A stretch of 64,000 nucleotides of DNA from Embleya sp049739465 (GTDB taxonomy: Bacteria > Actinomycetota > Actinomycetes > Streptomycetales > Streptomycetaceae), in assembly GCF_049739465.1 (NCBI RefSeq), contig NZ_JBMHHY010000006.1:248001-312000 (forward strand), read 5' to 3'. The notes under the pieces were generated by a model. It made no database searches, was not told the DNA's origin, and worked only from the letters and a program-made list of their open reading frames with translations. A program made the translations under genes and the position numbers. Positions 41,833 to 49,620 of the stretch are shown in pieces; within the stretch, counting starts at the first letter, position 1, and each line of letters starts with the position of its first letter.

Positions 41833-42633
41833 TCAGCCGCGCTTGATCACGGTGTTCGTGAGGGTGCCGATGCCACCCACGGTGACCGAGACGCGGTCGC
41901 CCACGTGGATCGGTCCGACGCCCGCCGGGGTGCCGGTGAGCAGCACGTCGCCGGGCAGCAGCGTCATCGCCTGGGTGACGTGCACGATCAGTTCGGTGAC
42001 GGTACGGATCATCTGCCCGGTGCTGCCGGCCTGGCGCACCTCGCCGTTGACGGTGCACGCCACGGTCAGCCCCTCGCCCTCGGCCACCTGGGCCAGGTCG
42101 ATGTCGGTCTCCACCCACGGGCCCAGCGGGCAGAAGGTGTCCATGCCCTTGGCCCGGCCCCACTGGCCCTCGCTGCGCTGCAGGTCGCGCGCGGTCACGT
42201 CGTTGGCGCAGGTGAAGCCGAAGATCACCTCGGCCACCCGCTCGGCCGGCACGTCACGGCACATCCGACCGATCACCACGGCCAGTTCGGCCTCGTGCTG
42301 GACGTCGTCGGAGATCTGCGGATAGGCGATGCCGTCGCCGTGCCCGATCACGGATGTGGACGGCTTGAGGAAGGTGATCGGCACGTCCGGCACCGCCGAG
42401 CCCATCTCGGCGGCGTGCGCGGCGTAGTTCTTCCCGATCGCGACCACCTTGCTCGGCAGTACGGGCGCGAGCAACCGGACCTCGGACAGCGGGTGTTGGG
42501 CCCCGGTGGGGCGCAACTCGCCGAAGGGGTGCCCGGCGAGGGCATGCACCACCAGCGATTCGGGTCGGTCGGTGTCGCCGGTCACCACCCCGAAGGAAAC
42601 CGAGTCGTCGGTGGAGAACCTGGCGATGCGCAC
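41833..42633 (-). CDS. Fumarylacetoacetate hydrolase (FAH) family protein
   Basis: A 266-residue FAH-fold enzyme; family members hydrolyse or decarboxylate 2-oxo acids with Mg2+. GTG at 42633 (VRIARFSTDDSVSFGVVTGD) has AAGGGTGA upstream. KVVAIGKNYAAHAAEMG, PITFLKPSTSVIGHG, EAELAVVIGRMCRDV (the E-x-E metal ligands in HEAEL) and FTCANDVTARDLQ are characteristic; catalytic substrate unknown. In streptomycetes this gene lies between the tRNA-Glu cluster and gltX; here gltX is not next to it. Confidence 0.9.
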   Translation of the reverse strand: MRIARFSTDDSVSFGVVTGDTDRPESLVVHALAGHPFGELRPTGAQHPLSEVRLLAPVLPSKVVAIGKNYAAHAAEMGSAVPDVPITFLKPSTSVIGHGDGIAYPQISDDVQHEAELAVVIGRMCRDVPAERVAEVIFGFTCANDVTARDLQRSEGQWGRAKGMDTFCPLGPWVETDIDLAQVAEGEGLTVACTVNGEVRQAGSTGQMIRTVTELIVHVTQAMTLLPGDVLLTGTPAGVGPIHVGDRVSVTVGGIGTLTNTVIKRG

Positions 42634-42721
42634 GATGGGGTCACCCTTGCCAAAGAGTCGTGAACGAGACGTCTCCAAGGCTACGCGGACGAATCCCGCC
42701 GGGGCGGGTGGTGCGGCCGGA

Positions 42722-42892
42722 TCAGGCCGGGGTGTCCATCAGGTTGGTGCGCCTGGGGTTCGCGGTGCGTACCTCCGCGATGGTCGGCTGCTCGGCGACC
42801 GGCTCGGCGGTGCGCTGCCGGGGCACGACCGTGTCCACCTTCGTCCGCCGCGGGTTGGCCGTGCTGGGGCGGTGCGTGCTGATGTTGTCCAC
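42722..42892 (-). CDS. Small protein with an internal repeat (TANPRRT)
   Basis: A 56-residue open frame from the GTG at 42892. Nearly every codon ends in G or C, which supports coding. It holds two copies of one motif: STANPRRTKVDTVVP and RTANPRRTNLMDTPA, the second forming the C-terminus, joined by an acidic linker (RQRTAEPVAEQPTIAEV). Ribosome site weak (GGGAACC). A start at 42985 would give 87 residues but the added part is less convincing. No family recognised. It lies 88 bp upstream of the FAH gene on the same strand. Could be a regulatory peptide, a peptide precursor or a small binding protein. Confidence 0.5.
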   Translation of the reverse strand: MDNISTHRPSTANPRRTKVDTVVPRQRTAEPVAEQPTIAEVRTANPRRTNLMDTPA

Positions 42893-43389
42893 GGTTCCCG
42901 GTTCTCGTTCGTTCTCGTGCCGCAGGTGTGCGGGGTGCGGGCTTGTCCATACAAGATTACCCGTGGTTACGTCAGGGGTGGTCACGGGTCACCCGAAGGC
43001 AGCGATCACCGACCGCACATCACGGTTTACACCAGGTGTTCGAAGCGGGACGTCAATATGTGATTTTCACCTCCCCGGAACCTCGACAAACGTGTGGCAT
43101 TTTGCCCGGGATCGCCCGTTAATACCGGTCGATTACCCCCCGAACCGGGTTAATCACCGAGACCGGTGGCAATCCCTGTTTGTCCGGACCCCGCTATCTT
43201 GTTGCCGCCCCGTGGCTGTGCTGAAATGCCTGCGACCACGGGGGTGGTTCCCAACAAGCGGAGTTCCTTCACCTTGTCGCGCACACGCGGCAAAGGTGCC
43301 CTGGGAAGAACGCGAATCCAGGGATTTACGCACACGAGCCTCGCCTTACCGGCGGGTCTAACGACTGGTCACAAGAGGTTGCGACGCTA
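42893..43389. other. Intergenic region upstream of the conservon
   Basis: About 500 bp without a credible gene. The stretch 43040-43160 is AT-rich for this genome (for example TCAATATGTGATTTTCACC and GTTAATACCGG) and probably contains the divergent promoters of the small ORF and of cvnA. No terminator-like hairpin seen. Confidence 0.5.
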
Positions 43390-46300
43390 GTGCAGGGACG
43401 TCGGAAGAAGCAGCACGACTCCGCAGGGGCCCCGGCCACGGCCGGCCCCGCCACGCCGGAGGTGCGAGCCCCGCAGCAAGCCAGCGGACCCAAGGACGCC
43501 AACGGGACCCCCGACTCCGTCGGGGAGTCCATAGCCGGCGCCGGGGCGGCCCGGCCCGCCGGGACGGCACCGTCCCGGCTCAAGTTGCTGTTCTCGATCA
43601 GGAACTGGCGCATCCGTACCCGGATCACCGCGCTGCTCCTGCTCCCGGTCGTGGTCGCCGCGTTGCTCGGTGGCCTGCGTATCCAGTCGTCGATCGACAA
43701 GACGCGCGAGATGGACACGGTGCAAAAGGCCGCCGCCATCATCGATCAGGCATCGACGCTGGCCACGTGGCTGGAACAGGAGCGGGACCTGCTCGCCCAG
43801 GCGAGTGTGGGTCCGTCGCCGGACCTGACGGCCGAGGTGGCGAAGGCCAAGAAGGCCTCCGACGACCAGTTCGTCGTCTACACCAACACCGTCAAGAAGC
43901 TCAACACCGACTCGATGCCGGTGCTCGGGGCCACGCTCAAGGGCATCGGCAGTTCGCTGACCCTGCTCAACTCGACCCGTCAGGACGCGTTCCGCACGAG
44001 TGTGCGCAGCACGATCGACGCGTACGACCGGATGATCCTCCAGCTGTTGCAGATCAACCAGGAGGCGCCCGAGGTCACCCGCGACGCCGACCTGATCCAG
44101 GGCGCCCGCTCGCTCGGCTCGTTCGCCGAGGCGAAGGCGTACGCGTCCTCGCAGCGCGCCGCGGTCACCGCGTACGGCCTCAAGCCGAACGAGATCCCGC
44201 TGGAGGCCAGTGAGACGCTGGCCCGGCTGAACGAGTCCGAGCAGAACGCGATTCGCGGCTTCACCAGCGTCGCGCCCGCCGACTGGAACGCGCTCTACAA
44301 GAGCGGCGTCAGCCGGGACAAGGTCACCGCGGTCGAGGAGCGCTTCCAGTCCTTCAAGGGCCAGGTCACCGCCGCGCTCAGCTCCAACAACAAGCCGAAC
44401 GGCCTGGCCCGGCTCGACCCCACCAGCGAGTTCAGCGCGCAGGAGTGGTGGACGCTGGCCACCGACAAGATCAGCGCGCTCGGCCAGGTCGAGGCGCAGC
44501 TGGGCAAGAAGCTCACCGCCACCGCGAAGGACCTGCGCGACCAGGCCCGTACCGACGCGCTTGTCAACGCGATCCTGGTGGTCGGCGCGCTGTTGGTGAC
44601 CATCCTGCTCGGTGTGATCGTGGCGCGGTCGCTGGTGCGGTCGCTCAACACGCTGCGCCGGTCCGCGCTCGAGGTCGCCGAGGAGCGACTGCCCGAGACG
44701 GTGCGCCGGCTCTCCGAGTCCGATCCCGGCGACGTGGATCTGGCCATCGAGCCGATCGGCGTGCTCTCCCGGGACGAGATCGGCCAGGTGGCCCGCGCGT
44801 TCGACGCGGTGCACGCCGAGGCGGTGCGACTGGCCGCCGAACAGGCCCTGTTGCGTGGCAACGTCAACGCGATGTTCGTCAACCTCTCGCGCCGCAGCCA
44901 GAGCCTGATCCAGCGTCAGCTCGCGCTCATCTCCGACCTGGAGAACCGCGAGGCGGACCCGGACCAGCTGGCCAACCTGTTCAAGCTCGACCACCTCGCC
45001 ACCCGCATGCGCCGCAACGGTGAGAACCTCCTGGTGCTCGCGGGCGAGGAGCCGGGCCGGCGCTGGACCCGACCGGTGCCGCTGGTCGACGTGCTGCGCG
45101 CGGCGGCCTCCGAGGTGGAGCAGTACGAGCGGGTCGAGTTGGGCGCGCTGCCCACCACCGACATCGCCGGACGAGCGGTCAACGACCTCGTCCACCTGCT
45201 CGCCGAGTTGCTGGAGAACTCGACCACCTTCTCCAGCCCGCACACCAAGGTGCGGGTGACCGGCCACATCCTTCCGGACGGCCGGGCACTGATCGAGATC
45301 CACGACAACGGCATCGGGTTGACCGGCGACGACCTCGCCGACGCCAACCAGCGGCTGGCCCGCCCGCCGGTGGTGGACGTGTCCATCTCGCGCCGCATGG
45401 GTCTGTTCGTGGTCGGCCGACTGGCCACCCGGCACGGCATCCGCGTCCAGCTGCGGCCGGGCGAGGGTGGCGGTACCACCGCGCTGGTCATGCTCCCGAT
45501 CGAGCTCATCCAGGGCGACCGTCCCGGTGGCGGCGACGGGTGGAGCAAGGGCGGCGACAAGACCGCGGCGGCCGTGTCCGGTTGGGCCGAGGAACTGCCC
45601 TCGGCCACGCCGGTCGCCCAGGCCCTGCCCGGGCCCCGGATCGGCAGCCGGGCCGAGGAGCGCAACCGGCGGCGCGAACTGCCGCAGCGCGGCGCCGAGA
45701 CGCCCGCTCCGGCGGCCGGCGAGACGCCGCAGCCGACCCGGATCCCGACCGACCACGCGCCGCAGGCTCCGGTCCAGCAGGAGCCCTCGTACGGCAGCAC
45801 CCAGCAGTTCGAGGCGCCGTCCTTCCAGGACGCCTCGACCGGCCAGGACACGCCGTACCCGGGCACGGTGAACCCGTTCGCAAGCGAGCCGGGGGTCACC
45901 AGCACCGGGGCGCACCGCGCGCCCCAGCCCCCGCTCCAGTCGGCGCCGCCGGCCACGCCGGGTCGGGACAACCCGTTCGCGCCGGTGTCGCCGACCGCGG
46001 ACGACGGGCACACCGGCTCGTTCCCGGCCGCGCCGCCGGCCCCGATGTTCGGCACCGCCGAGTTCGAGTCGCCGCAGCCGGGCTACGTGACGGACACCGG
46101 TTCCTTCCCGGCCCCGCCGCTCGGCGGCGCCGGACAGGTGGGCGACACCTCGCAGTTCGCGTCCCCGTTCGGTGTGCCGTACGCGGACGAGCCGCCCGCG
46201 CCGATCGACCTCGGCGGCTACGAGCAGCCCGCGCAGCCGTTCGGCCACTCGGGCGCGGAGCTCGCACCCCGGTCGGACCAGCTCGCGCCCGCCCCGTGGG

Positions 46301-47442
46301 GCACCGACTACGACGAGCTCACCCCGGTGGCCCCGCTGCCGCCGATCGAGCCCGTCGCGCCGCCGGCCGAGGTGCCCTCCGGGTACGACGCGCCGCGCCG
46401 CGAGGAGTTGACCCGGCGCGAGGAACTGCCGCAGCTCGGGCAGTCGGACGGCGGGGAGGCGCTGCCGGTGCTGCGCGGTCTCGGGGCGCGCCCCGCGCCC
46501 ACTGCGCACGAGCGGGAACAGGACGAACACACCAGGGCCGAGCAGGTGCGCGGCCCGCAGGGCGATGTGCGGCCGGCAGCCTCGCCGTTCGCCCCGGCCG
46601 GCCCCGGTCGGTCCGAGGCCGGCCCGTTCGCGCCGGTCGGCGCACCGGAGTTCGCCGAATCGGCGCCCGCTCCGTCCGAACTGGACGTGAGTGCGCCGCC
46701 GAGCAGCGGTGACGACGGTAGGCTGCCGATCTTCGACACACTCGAGTCGGACTGGTTCCACCGCCAGGGCAACCGCGGCGGTCGGATGCGTGCCGCACAG
46801 GTCCGTTCCACGCCGCGAGGCGGGGAGCAGACCGGGGCGGCCCGCGAGCAGGCGATCCCGGAGCCGGGGGCGCCGGGCGACCTCGACCGTCGGGTGCCGA
46901 TGGCGACCAATCCGCCGCAGGCACCCGCGGCGCCGGCCGAGTCGGCACCGGCCTTCGGTGTCGGGCGTTCGCAGCCCGCCACCGACATGTTCGGGACGCC
47001 GACCGAGCCGAACGAGGTCGCCGAGCAGTCCCCCGCGGTGGCACCCGCCGTCGACCCCCAGGGCCGGCAGTCCGGCTGGTACTCCGCCGGTGACGACGGT
47101 TGGCGCGCGGCGGAGGCCGCTCGCGAGCCGTCCTCGGGTGGCACCACCGGAGCGGGTCTGCCCCGTCGTGTGCCTCGCGCCAACCTGGTGCCGGGCGGCG
47201 TCGGAGAGGCCGGCGGGGCCCAGGCCCCGGGCCGGCCGGGTGCGGGGCCTGCCGCGCCCGGCGCCGGTCGGGAACAGCAGGGCCGGCCGACCGCGCCGGG
47301 TGCTCCGGGCCTGTCCCGGTCGCCCGACGAGGTTCGCGGGCGGCTGACCAACTTCCGCCGGGGCATCCAGCAGGGTCGCACCGCCGGGTCCGGGGGATCC
47401 GCCCCTCGGCCTCGTGACGAGAACAACCAGGAGCAGGCATGA
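43390..47442 (+). CDS. cvnA: Conservon sensor histidine kinase-like protein CvnA (nitrate-sensor-type)
   Basis: A 1350-residue membrane sensor heading a conservon (cvn1-like by position). Order: cytosolic N-tail 1-75; TM1 about 80-96; extracellular helical sensor of the NIT type about 100-390; TM2 about 392-415; HAMP-like linker and an unusual dimerisation region (ANLFKLDHLATRMRRNGENL); HATPase_c with LAELLENSTTFSSPHTKVRV near 605, DNGIGLTGDD near 638 and PGEGGGTTALVMLP near 687; then 650 residues of Pro/Ala/Gly-rich disordered tail. The extreme C-terminus has ordered-looking motifs GLPRRVPRANLVPGG (about 1255) and SPDEVRGRLTNFRRGIQQGR (about 1310). GTG start. Its stop overlaps cvnB by ATGA. 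Conservons form GPCR-like membrane complexes affecting development and antibiotic synthesis. Confidence 0.93.
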   Translation: MQGRRKKQHDSAGAPATAGPATPEVRAPQQASGPKDANGTPDSVGESIAGAGAARPAGTAPSRLKLLFSIRNWRIRTRITALLLLPVVVAALLGGLRIQSSIDKTREMDTVQKAAAIIDQASTLATWLEQERDLLAQASVGPSPDLTAEVAKAKKASDDQFVVYTNTVKKLNTDSMPVLGATLKGIGSSLTLLNSTRQDAFRTSVRSTIDAYDRMILQLLQINQEAPEVTRDADLIQGARSLGSFAEAKAYASSQRAAVTAYGLKPNEIPLEASETLARLNESEQNAIRGFTSVAPADWNALYKSGVSRDKVTAVEERFQSFKGQVTAALSSNNKPNGLARLDPTSEFSAQEWWTLATDKISALGQVEAQLGKKLTATAKDLRDQARTDALVNAILVVGALLVTILLGVIVARSLVRSLNTLRRSALEVAEERLPETVRRLSESDPGDVDLAIEPIGVLSRDEIGQVARAFDAVHAEAVRLAAEQALLRGNVNAMFVNLSRRSQSLIQRQLALISDLENREADPDQLANLFKLDHLATRMRRNGENLLVLAGEEPGRRWTRPVPLVDVLRAAASEVEQYERVELGALPTTDIAGRAVNDLVHLLAELLENSTTFSSPHTKVRVTGHILPDGRALIEIHDNGIGLTGDDLADANQRLARPPVVDVSISRRMGLFVVGRLATRHGIRVQLRPGEGGGTTALVMLPIELIQGDRPGGGDGWSKGGDKTAAAVSGWAEELPSATPVAQALPGPRIGSRAEERNRRRELPQRGAETPAPAAGETPQPTRIPTDHAPQAPVQQEPSYGSTQQFEAPSFQDASTGQDTPYPGTVNPFASEPGVTSTGAHRAPQPPLQSAPPATPGRDNPFAPVSPTADDGHTGSFPAAPPAPMFGTAEFESPQPGYVTDTGSFPAPPLGGAGQVGDTSQFASPFGVPYADEPPAPIDLGGYEQPAQPFGHSGAELAPRSDQLAPAPWGTDYDELTPVAPLPPIEPVAPPAEVPSGYDAPRREELTRREELPQLGQSDGGEALPVLRGLGARPAPTAHEREQDEHTRAEQVRGPQGDVRPAASPFAPAGPGRSEAGPFAPVGAPEFAESAPAPSELDVSAPPSSGDDGRLPIFDTLESDWFHRQGNRGGRMRAAQVRSTPRGGEQTGAAREQAIPEPGAPGDLDRRVPMATNPPQAPAAPAESAPAFGVGRSQPATDMFGTPTEPNEVAEQSPAVAPAVDPQGRQSGWYSAGDDGWRAAEAAREPSSGGTTGAGLPRRVPRANLVPGGVGEAGGAQAPGRPGAGPAAPGAGREQQGRPTAPGAPGLSRSPDEVRGRLTNFRRGIQQGRTAGSGGSAPRPRDENNQEQA

Positions 47443-47867
47443 CTGAGAAGTCGTTGAGCCAGGCCGCGCAGAACCTGAACTGGCTGATCACGAACTTCGT
47501 GGACAACACCCCCGGGGTGTCGCACACGGTGGTGGTCTCCGCGGACGGCCTGCTGCTCGCCCTGTCCGAGGGCTTCCCTCGCGACCGGGCGGATCAGCTC
47601 GCCGCCGTCGCATCGGGTTTGACCAGCCTGACCCAGGGTGCGTCCCGTATCTTCGAGGGCGGGCACGTGACCCAGACGGTCGTGGAAATGGAACGGGGTT
47701 TCCTCTTTATCATGTCGATTTCGGACGGCTCGTCGTTGGCCGTGCTGGCGTCGCCGGAGTGCGACATCGGCCTGATCGGCTACGAGATGGCCCTGCTCGT
47801 CGACCGCGCGGGCGCCGTGCTCACGCCGGCCCTGCGCGCCGAACTCCAAGGTGCACTGCCGCGATGA
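47439..47867 (+). CDS. cvnB: Conservon roadblock/LC7 protein CvnB
   Basis: A 142-residue roadblock/LC7-domain protein (MglB-like fold), which binds small GTPases and may act as activator or scaffold. LSQAAQNLNWLITNFVDNTP, VSHTVVVSADGLLLALSEGF, and LAVLASPECDIGLIGYEMAL are the family signature. ATG overlaps the cvnA stop, and its own stop overlaps cvnC: translational coupling along the operon. Confidence 0.96.
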   Translation: MTEKSLSQAAQNLNWLITNFVDNTPGVSHTVVVSADGLLLALSEGFPRDRADQLAAVASGLTSLTQGASRIFEGGHVTQTVVEMERGFLFIMSISDGSSLAVLASPECDIGLIGYEMALLVDRAGAVLTPALRAELQGALPR

Positions 47868-48238
47868 CACCTTCGGATATGTCCGATCACGGGGACCAGG
47901 AGTTTCACGAGACCCTGGTCCGCCCGTACGCCATGACCGGTGGTCGCACCCGGCCTCGCTATCAGCTCGCGCTGGAGGCCCTGGTCACCACGACACCTCA
48001 GGTGGCCAATCCCCCCGGCCTGTTGCCCGAGCACCAGCGCATCTGTGCGCTGTGTCGGGAGGTCAAGTCGGTAGCCGAGATCTCGGCTCTGCTCACCATC
48101 CCGCTCGGCGTCGCCCGCGTACTCGTCGCGGACCTCGCCGAAGCCGGGCTGGTGGTCATCCACCAGCCCGGGAACGACCAGGGGCAGCCGGACGTCACGC
48201 TGCTCGAAAGGGTGCTCAGTGGACTTCGCAAGCTCTAG
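47864..48238 (+). CDS. cvnC: Conservon DUF742 protein CvnC
   Basis: A 124-residue DUF742 protein with a winged-helix-like C-terminal half: LVRPYAMTGGRTRPRYQLAL, EHQRICALCREVKSVAEISA, IPLGVARVLVADLAEAGLVV, and LLERVLSGLRKL at the end. Starts in an ATGA overlap with cvnB and itself overlaps cvnD by 20 bp. Function within conservon complexes is not known; a helix-turn-helix-like fold has been assumed for the family. Confidence 0.95.
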   Translation: MTPSDMSDHGDQEFHETLVRPYAMTGGRTRPRYQLALEALVTTTPQVANPPGLLPEHQRICALCREVKSVAEISALLTIPLGVARVLVADLAEAGLVVIHQPGNDQGQPDVTLLERVLSGLRKL

Positions 48239-48809
48239 CCCGGGCCCGGTCCCCGCCAGGTCCTCCACCACGTCGGCGAAGATCGTCGTCGCCGGCGGAT
48301 TCGGCGTGGGCAAGACCACGCTCGTCGGCGCCGTCTCGGAGATCGCTCCGCTGCGTACCGAAGCGGTCATGACGTCCGCCAGCGCCGGCGTCGACGACCT
48401 GTCGGCGACGCCGGACAAGCAGACGACCACGGTCGCGATGGACTTCGGTCGCATCACGCTGGACGAGGATCTGATCCTGTACCTGTTCGGTACGCCGGGT
48501 CAGCACCGATTCTGGTTCATGTGGGACGACCTGGTCCGCGGCGCGATCGGCGCCGTGGTTCTCGTGGACACGCGCCGACTCGCCGATTGTTTCCCCGCGA
48601 TCGACTACTTCGAGAACAGCGGGCTGCCGTTCATCGTCGCGTTGAACTGCTTCGACGGATTGCAGACCCACCACGCGGAGGATGTCCGCGAGGCATTGCA
48701 AATAGGGCCCGACACCCCGATCGTGAGCTGTGACGCACGGCGCCGCGAATCGGCCAAGTCGACCCTGATCACGCTGGTCGAGCACGCGCTGATGGCTCGC
48801 CTGCGCTGA
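48219..48809 (+). CDS. cvnD: Conservon small GTPase CvnD
   Basis: A 196-residue Ras-like ATP/GTP-binding protein. P-loop VVAGGFGVGKTTLVGAV, switch region with TTTVAMDFGRITLDEDLILY, switch II LFGTPGQHRFWFMWDDLVRG, and an NKxD-type position replaced by LNCFDG, followed by PIVSCDARRRESAKSTL. The N-C-F-D form is usual in conservon GTPases. GTG start inside cvnC. Ends the cvn operon before a strong hairpin. Confidence 0.95.
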   Translation: MDFASSSPGPVPARSSTTSAKIVVAGGFGVGKTTLVGAVSEIAPLRTEAVMTSASAGVDDLSATPDKQTTTVAMDFGRITLDEDLILYLFGTPGQHRFWFMWDDLVRGAIGAVVLVDTRRLADCFPAIDYFENSGLPFIVALNCFDGLQTHHAEDVREALQIGPDTPIVSCDARRRESAKSTLITLVEHALMARLR

Positions 48810-48863
48810 CGTTCGGCCCGGCAACCGTTCCAATCTGTGTTTTTTCGTATCGCGTACCACCTC

Positions 48864-48900
48864 ATCTCAGGCGAATCCCATTGCGGGGTTCGCCTGAGGT
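48864..48900 (+). terminator. Terminator of the conservon operon
   Basis: ATCTCAGGCGAATCCC and GGGGTTCGCCTGAGGT form a 16-bp stem with two G-U pairs and loop ATTGC, 55 bp after the cvnD stop. TGTTGTGG follows. The following 200 bp up to 49107 hold no gene; they include an AT-rich patch around 49020-49070 that may be the next promoter. Confidence 0.75.
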
Positions 48901-49106
48901 GTTGTGGCGCCGCGCACACCGTGTGTCGTCATTCCCGAGGGTGTTCGAGAAATTCGACAAATGTGTGACAGGACTCGGCGACATGCCCGACCGGGGGCCC
49001 GCCTCGACCCGCACATTGCTAAGGTCATCCCATAGCCATCTGTTGCCCAATTGATATCAGAACGTTTTTGCGGCGCAGGCCCAACAACGAACCGAGGTGG
49101 GGTTCG

Positions 49107-49592
49107 GTGGACGACAACAGCAGGCGCGCGGCACAAGCGGCCCGCCTTCCGATGGTCGACGGAACGACCGAGTCGGGGCTGCCGCGCAGGCCCCCGCAGG
49201 CGAATCTGCTGCCGGGTGCGGCGGCCGAGGATTTCGACCTGGATCGGGAGCTGTCGCTCTCGCGGGAACCGGAAGAGGTCCGAGGACGGCTCGAACGCTT
49301 CGCCGTCGGGCGCGAGTTGGCCCGGCTCGAGGAGAGCGAACCACTGCTGCCGCCGAAGCCGATGACCAGCGAACCGTTGCTGCCGCCGAACCCGATGACC
49401 GCGGCCAGTCCGCTGGCCTCCGCACCGGTTCGGCCGCCCGCGCCGACGCCGGCCCCGTTGCAGTCTCGGGTGGTCAAACCCGCACCGCCGGCGCTGCCCG
49501 CGCCGCCGCCGGGGGCGCTGTCGCCGCTGCCCGCGGGCTGGGACGAACCGTGGGGCGACGGGTGGCGGTCGTTCCGCCCCGGCCGCCCCTGA
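49107..49592 (+). CDS. Stand-alone homologue of the CvnA C-terminal tail
   Basis: A 161-residue, mostly disordered protein with no recognised domain. GTG at 49107 has GAGGTGGGG six bases upstream. It contains ESGLPRRPPQANLLPG (residues 23-37) and SREPEEVRGRLERFAVGREL (52-71), matching in order and spacing the end of CvnA 1.7 kb upstream: GLPRRVPRANLVPGG and SRSPDEVRGRLTNFRRG. The second half is Pro/Ala-rich and ends WDEPWGDGWRSFRPGRP. I infer a soluble competitor, adaptor or regulator that shares a binding partner with the CvnA tail. A similar small gene may follow cvnD in other streptomycetes, but I cannot check. Confidence 0.78.
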   Translation: MDDNSRRAAQAARLPMVDGTTESGLPRRPPQANLLPGAAAEDFDLDRELSLSREPEEVRGRLERFAVGRELARLEESEPLLPPKPMTSEPLLPPNPMTAASPLASAPVRPPAPTPAPLQSRVVKPAPPALPAPPPGALSPLPAGWDEPWGDGWRSFRPGRP

Positions 49593-49620
49593 CGGTCCGT
49601 CACATCCGGTCCGCTACCCG

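Noticed and set aside
42892..42985. Upstream extension of the small TANPRRT ORF to 87 residues
   Set aside because: The added 31 codons have weaker third-position bias and no better ribosome site; retained only as an alternative.
43387..46761. 1124-residue minus-strand frame opposite cvnA
   Set aside because: Antisense shadow of the conservon sensor.
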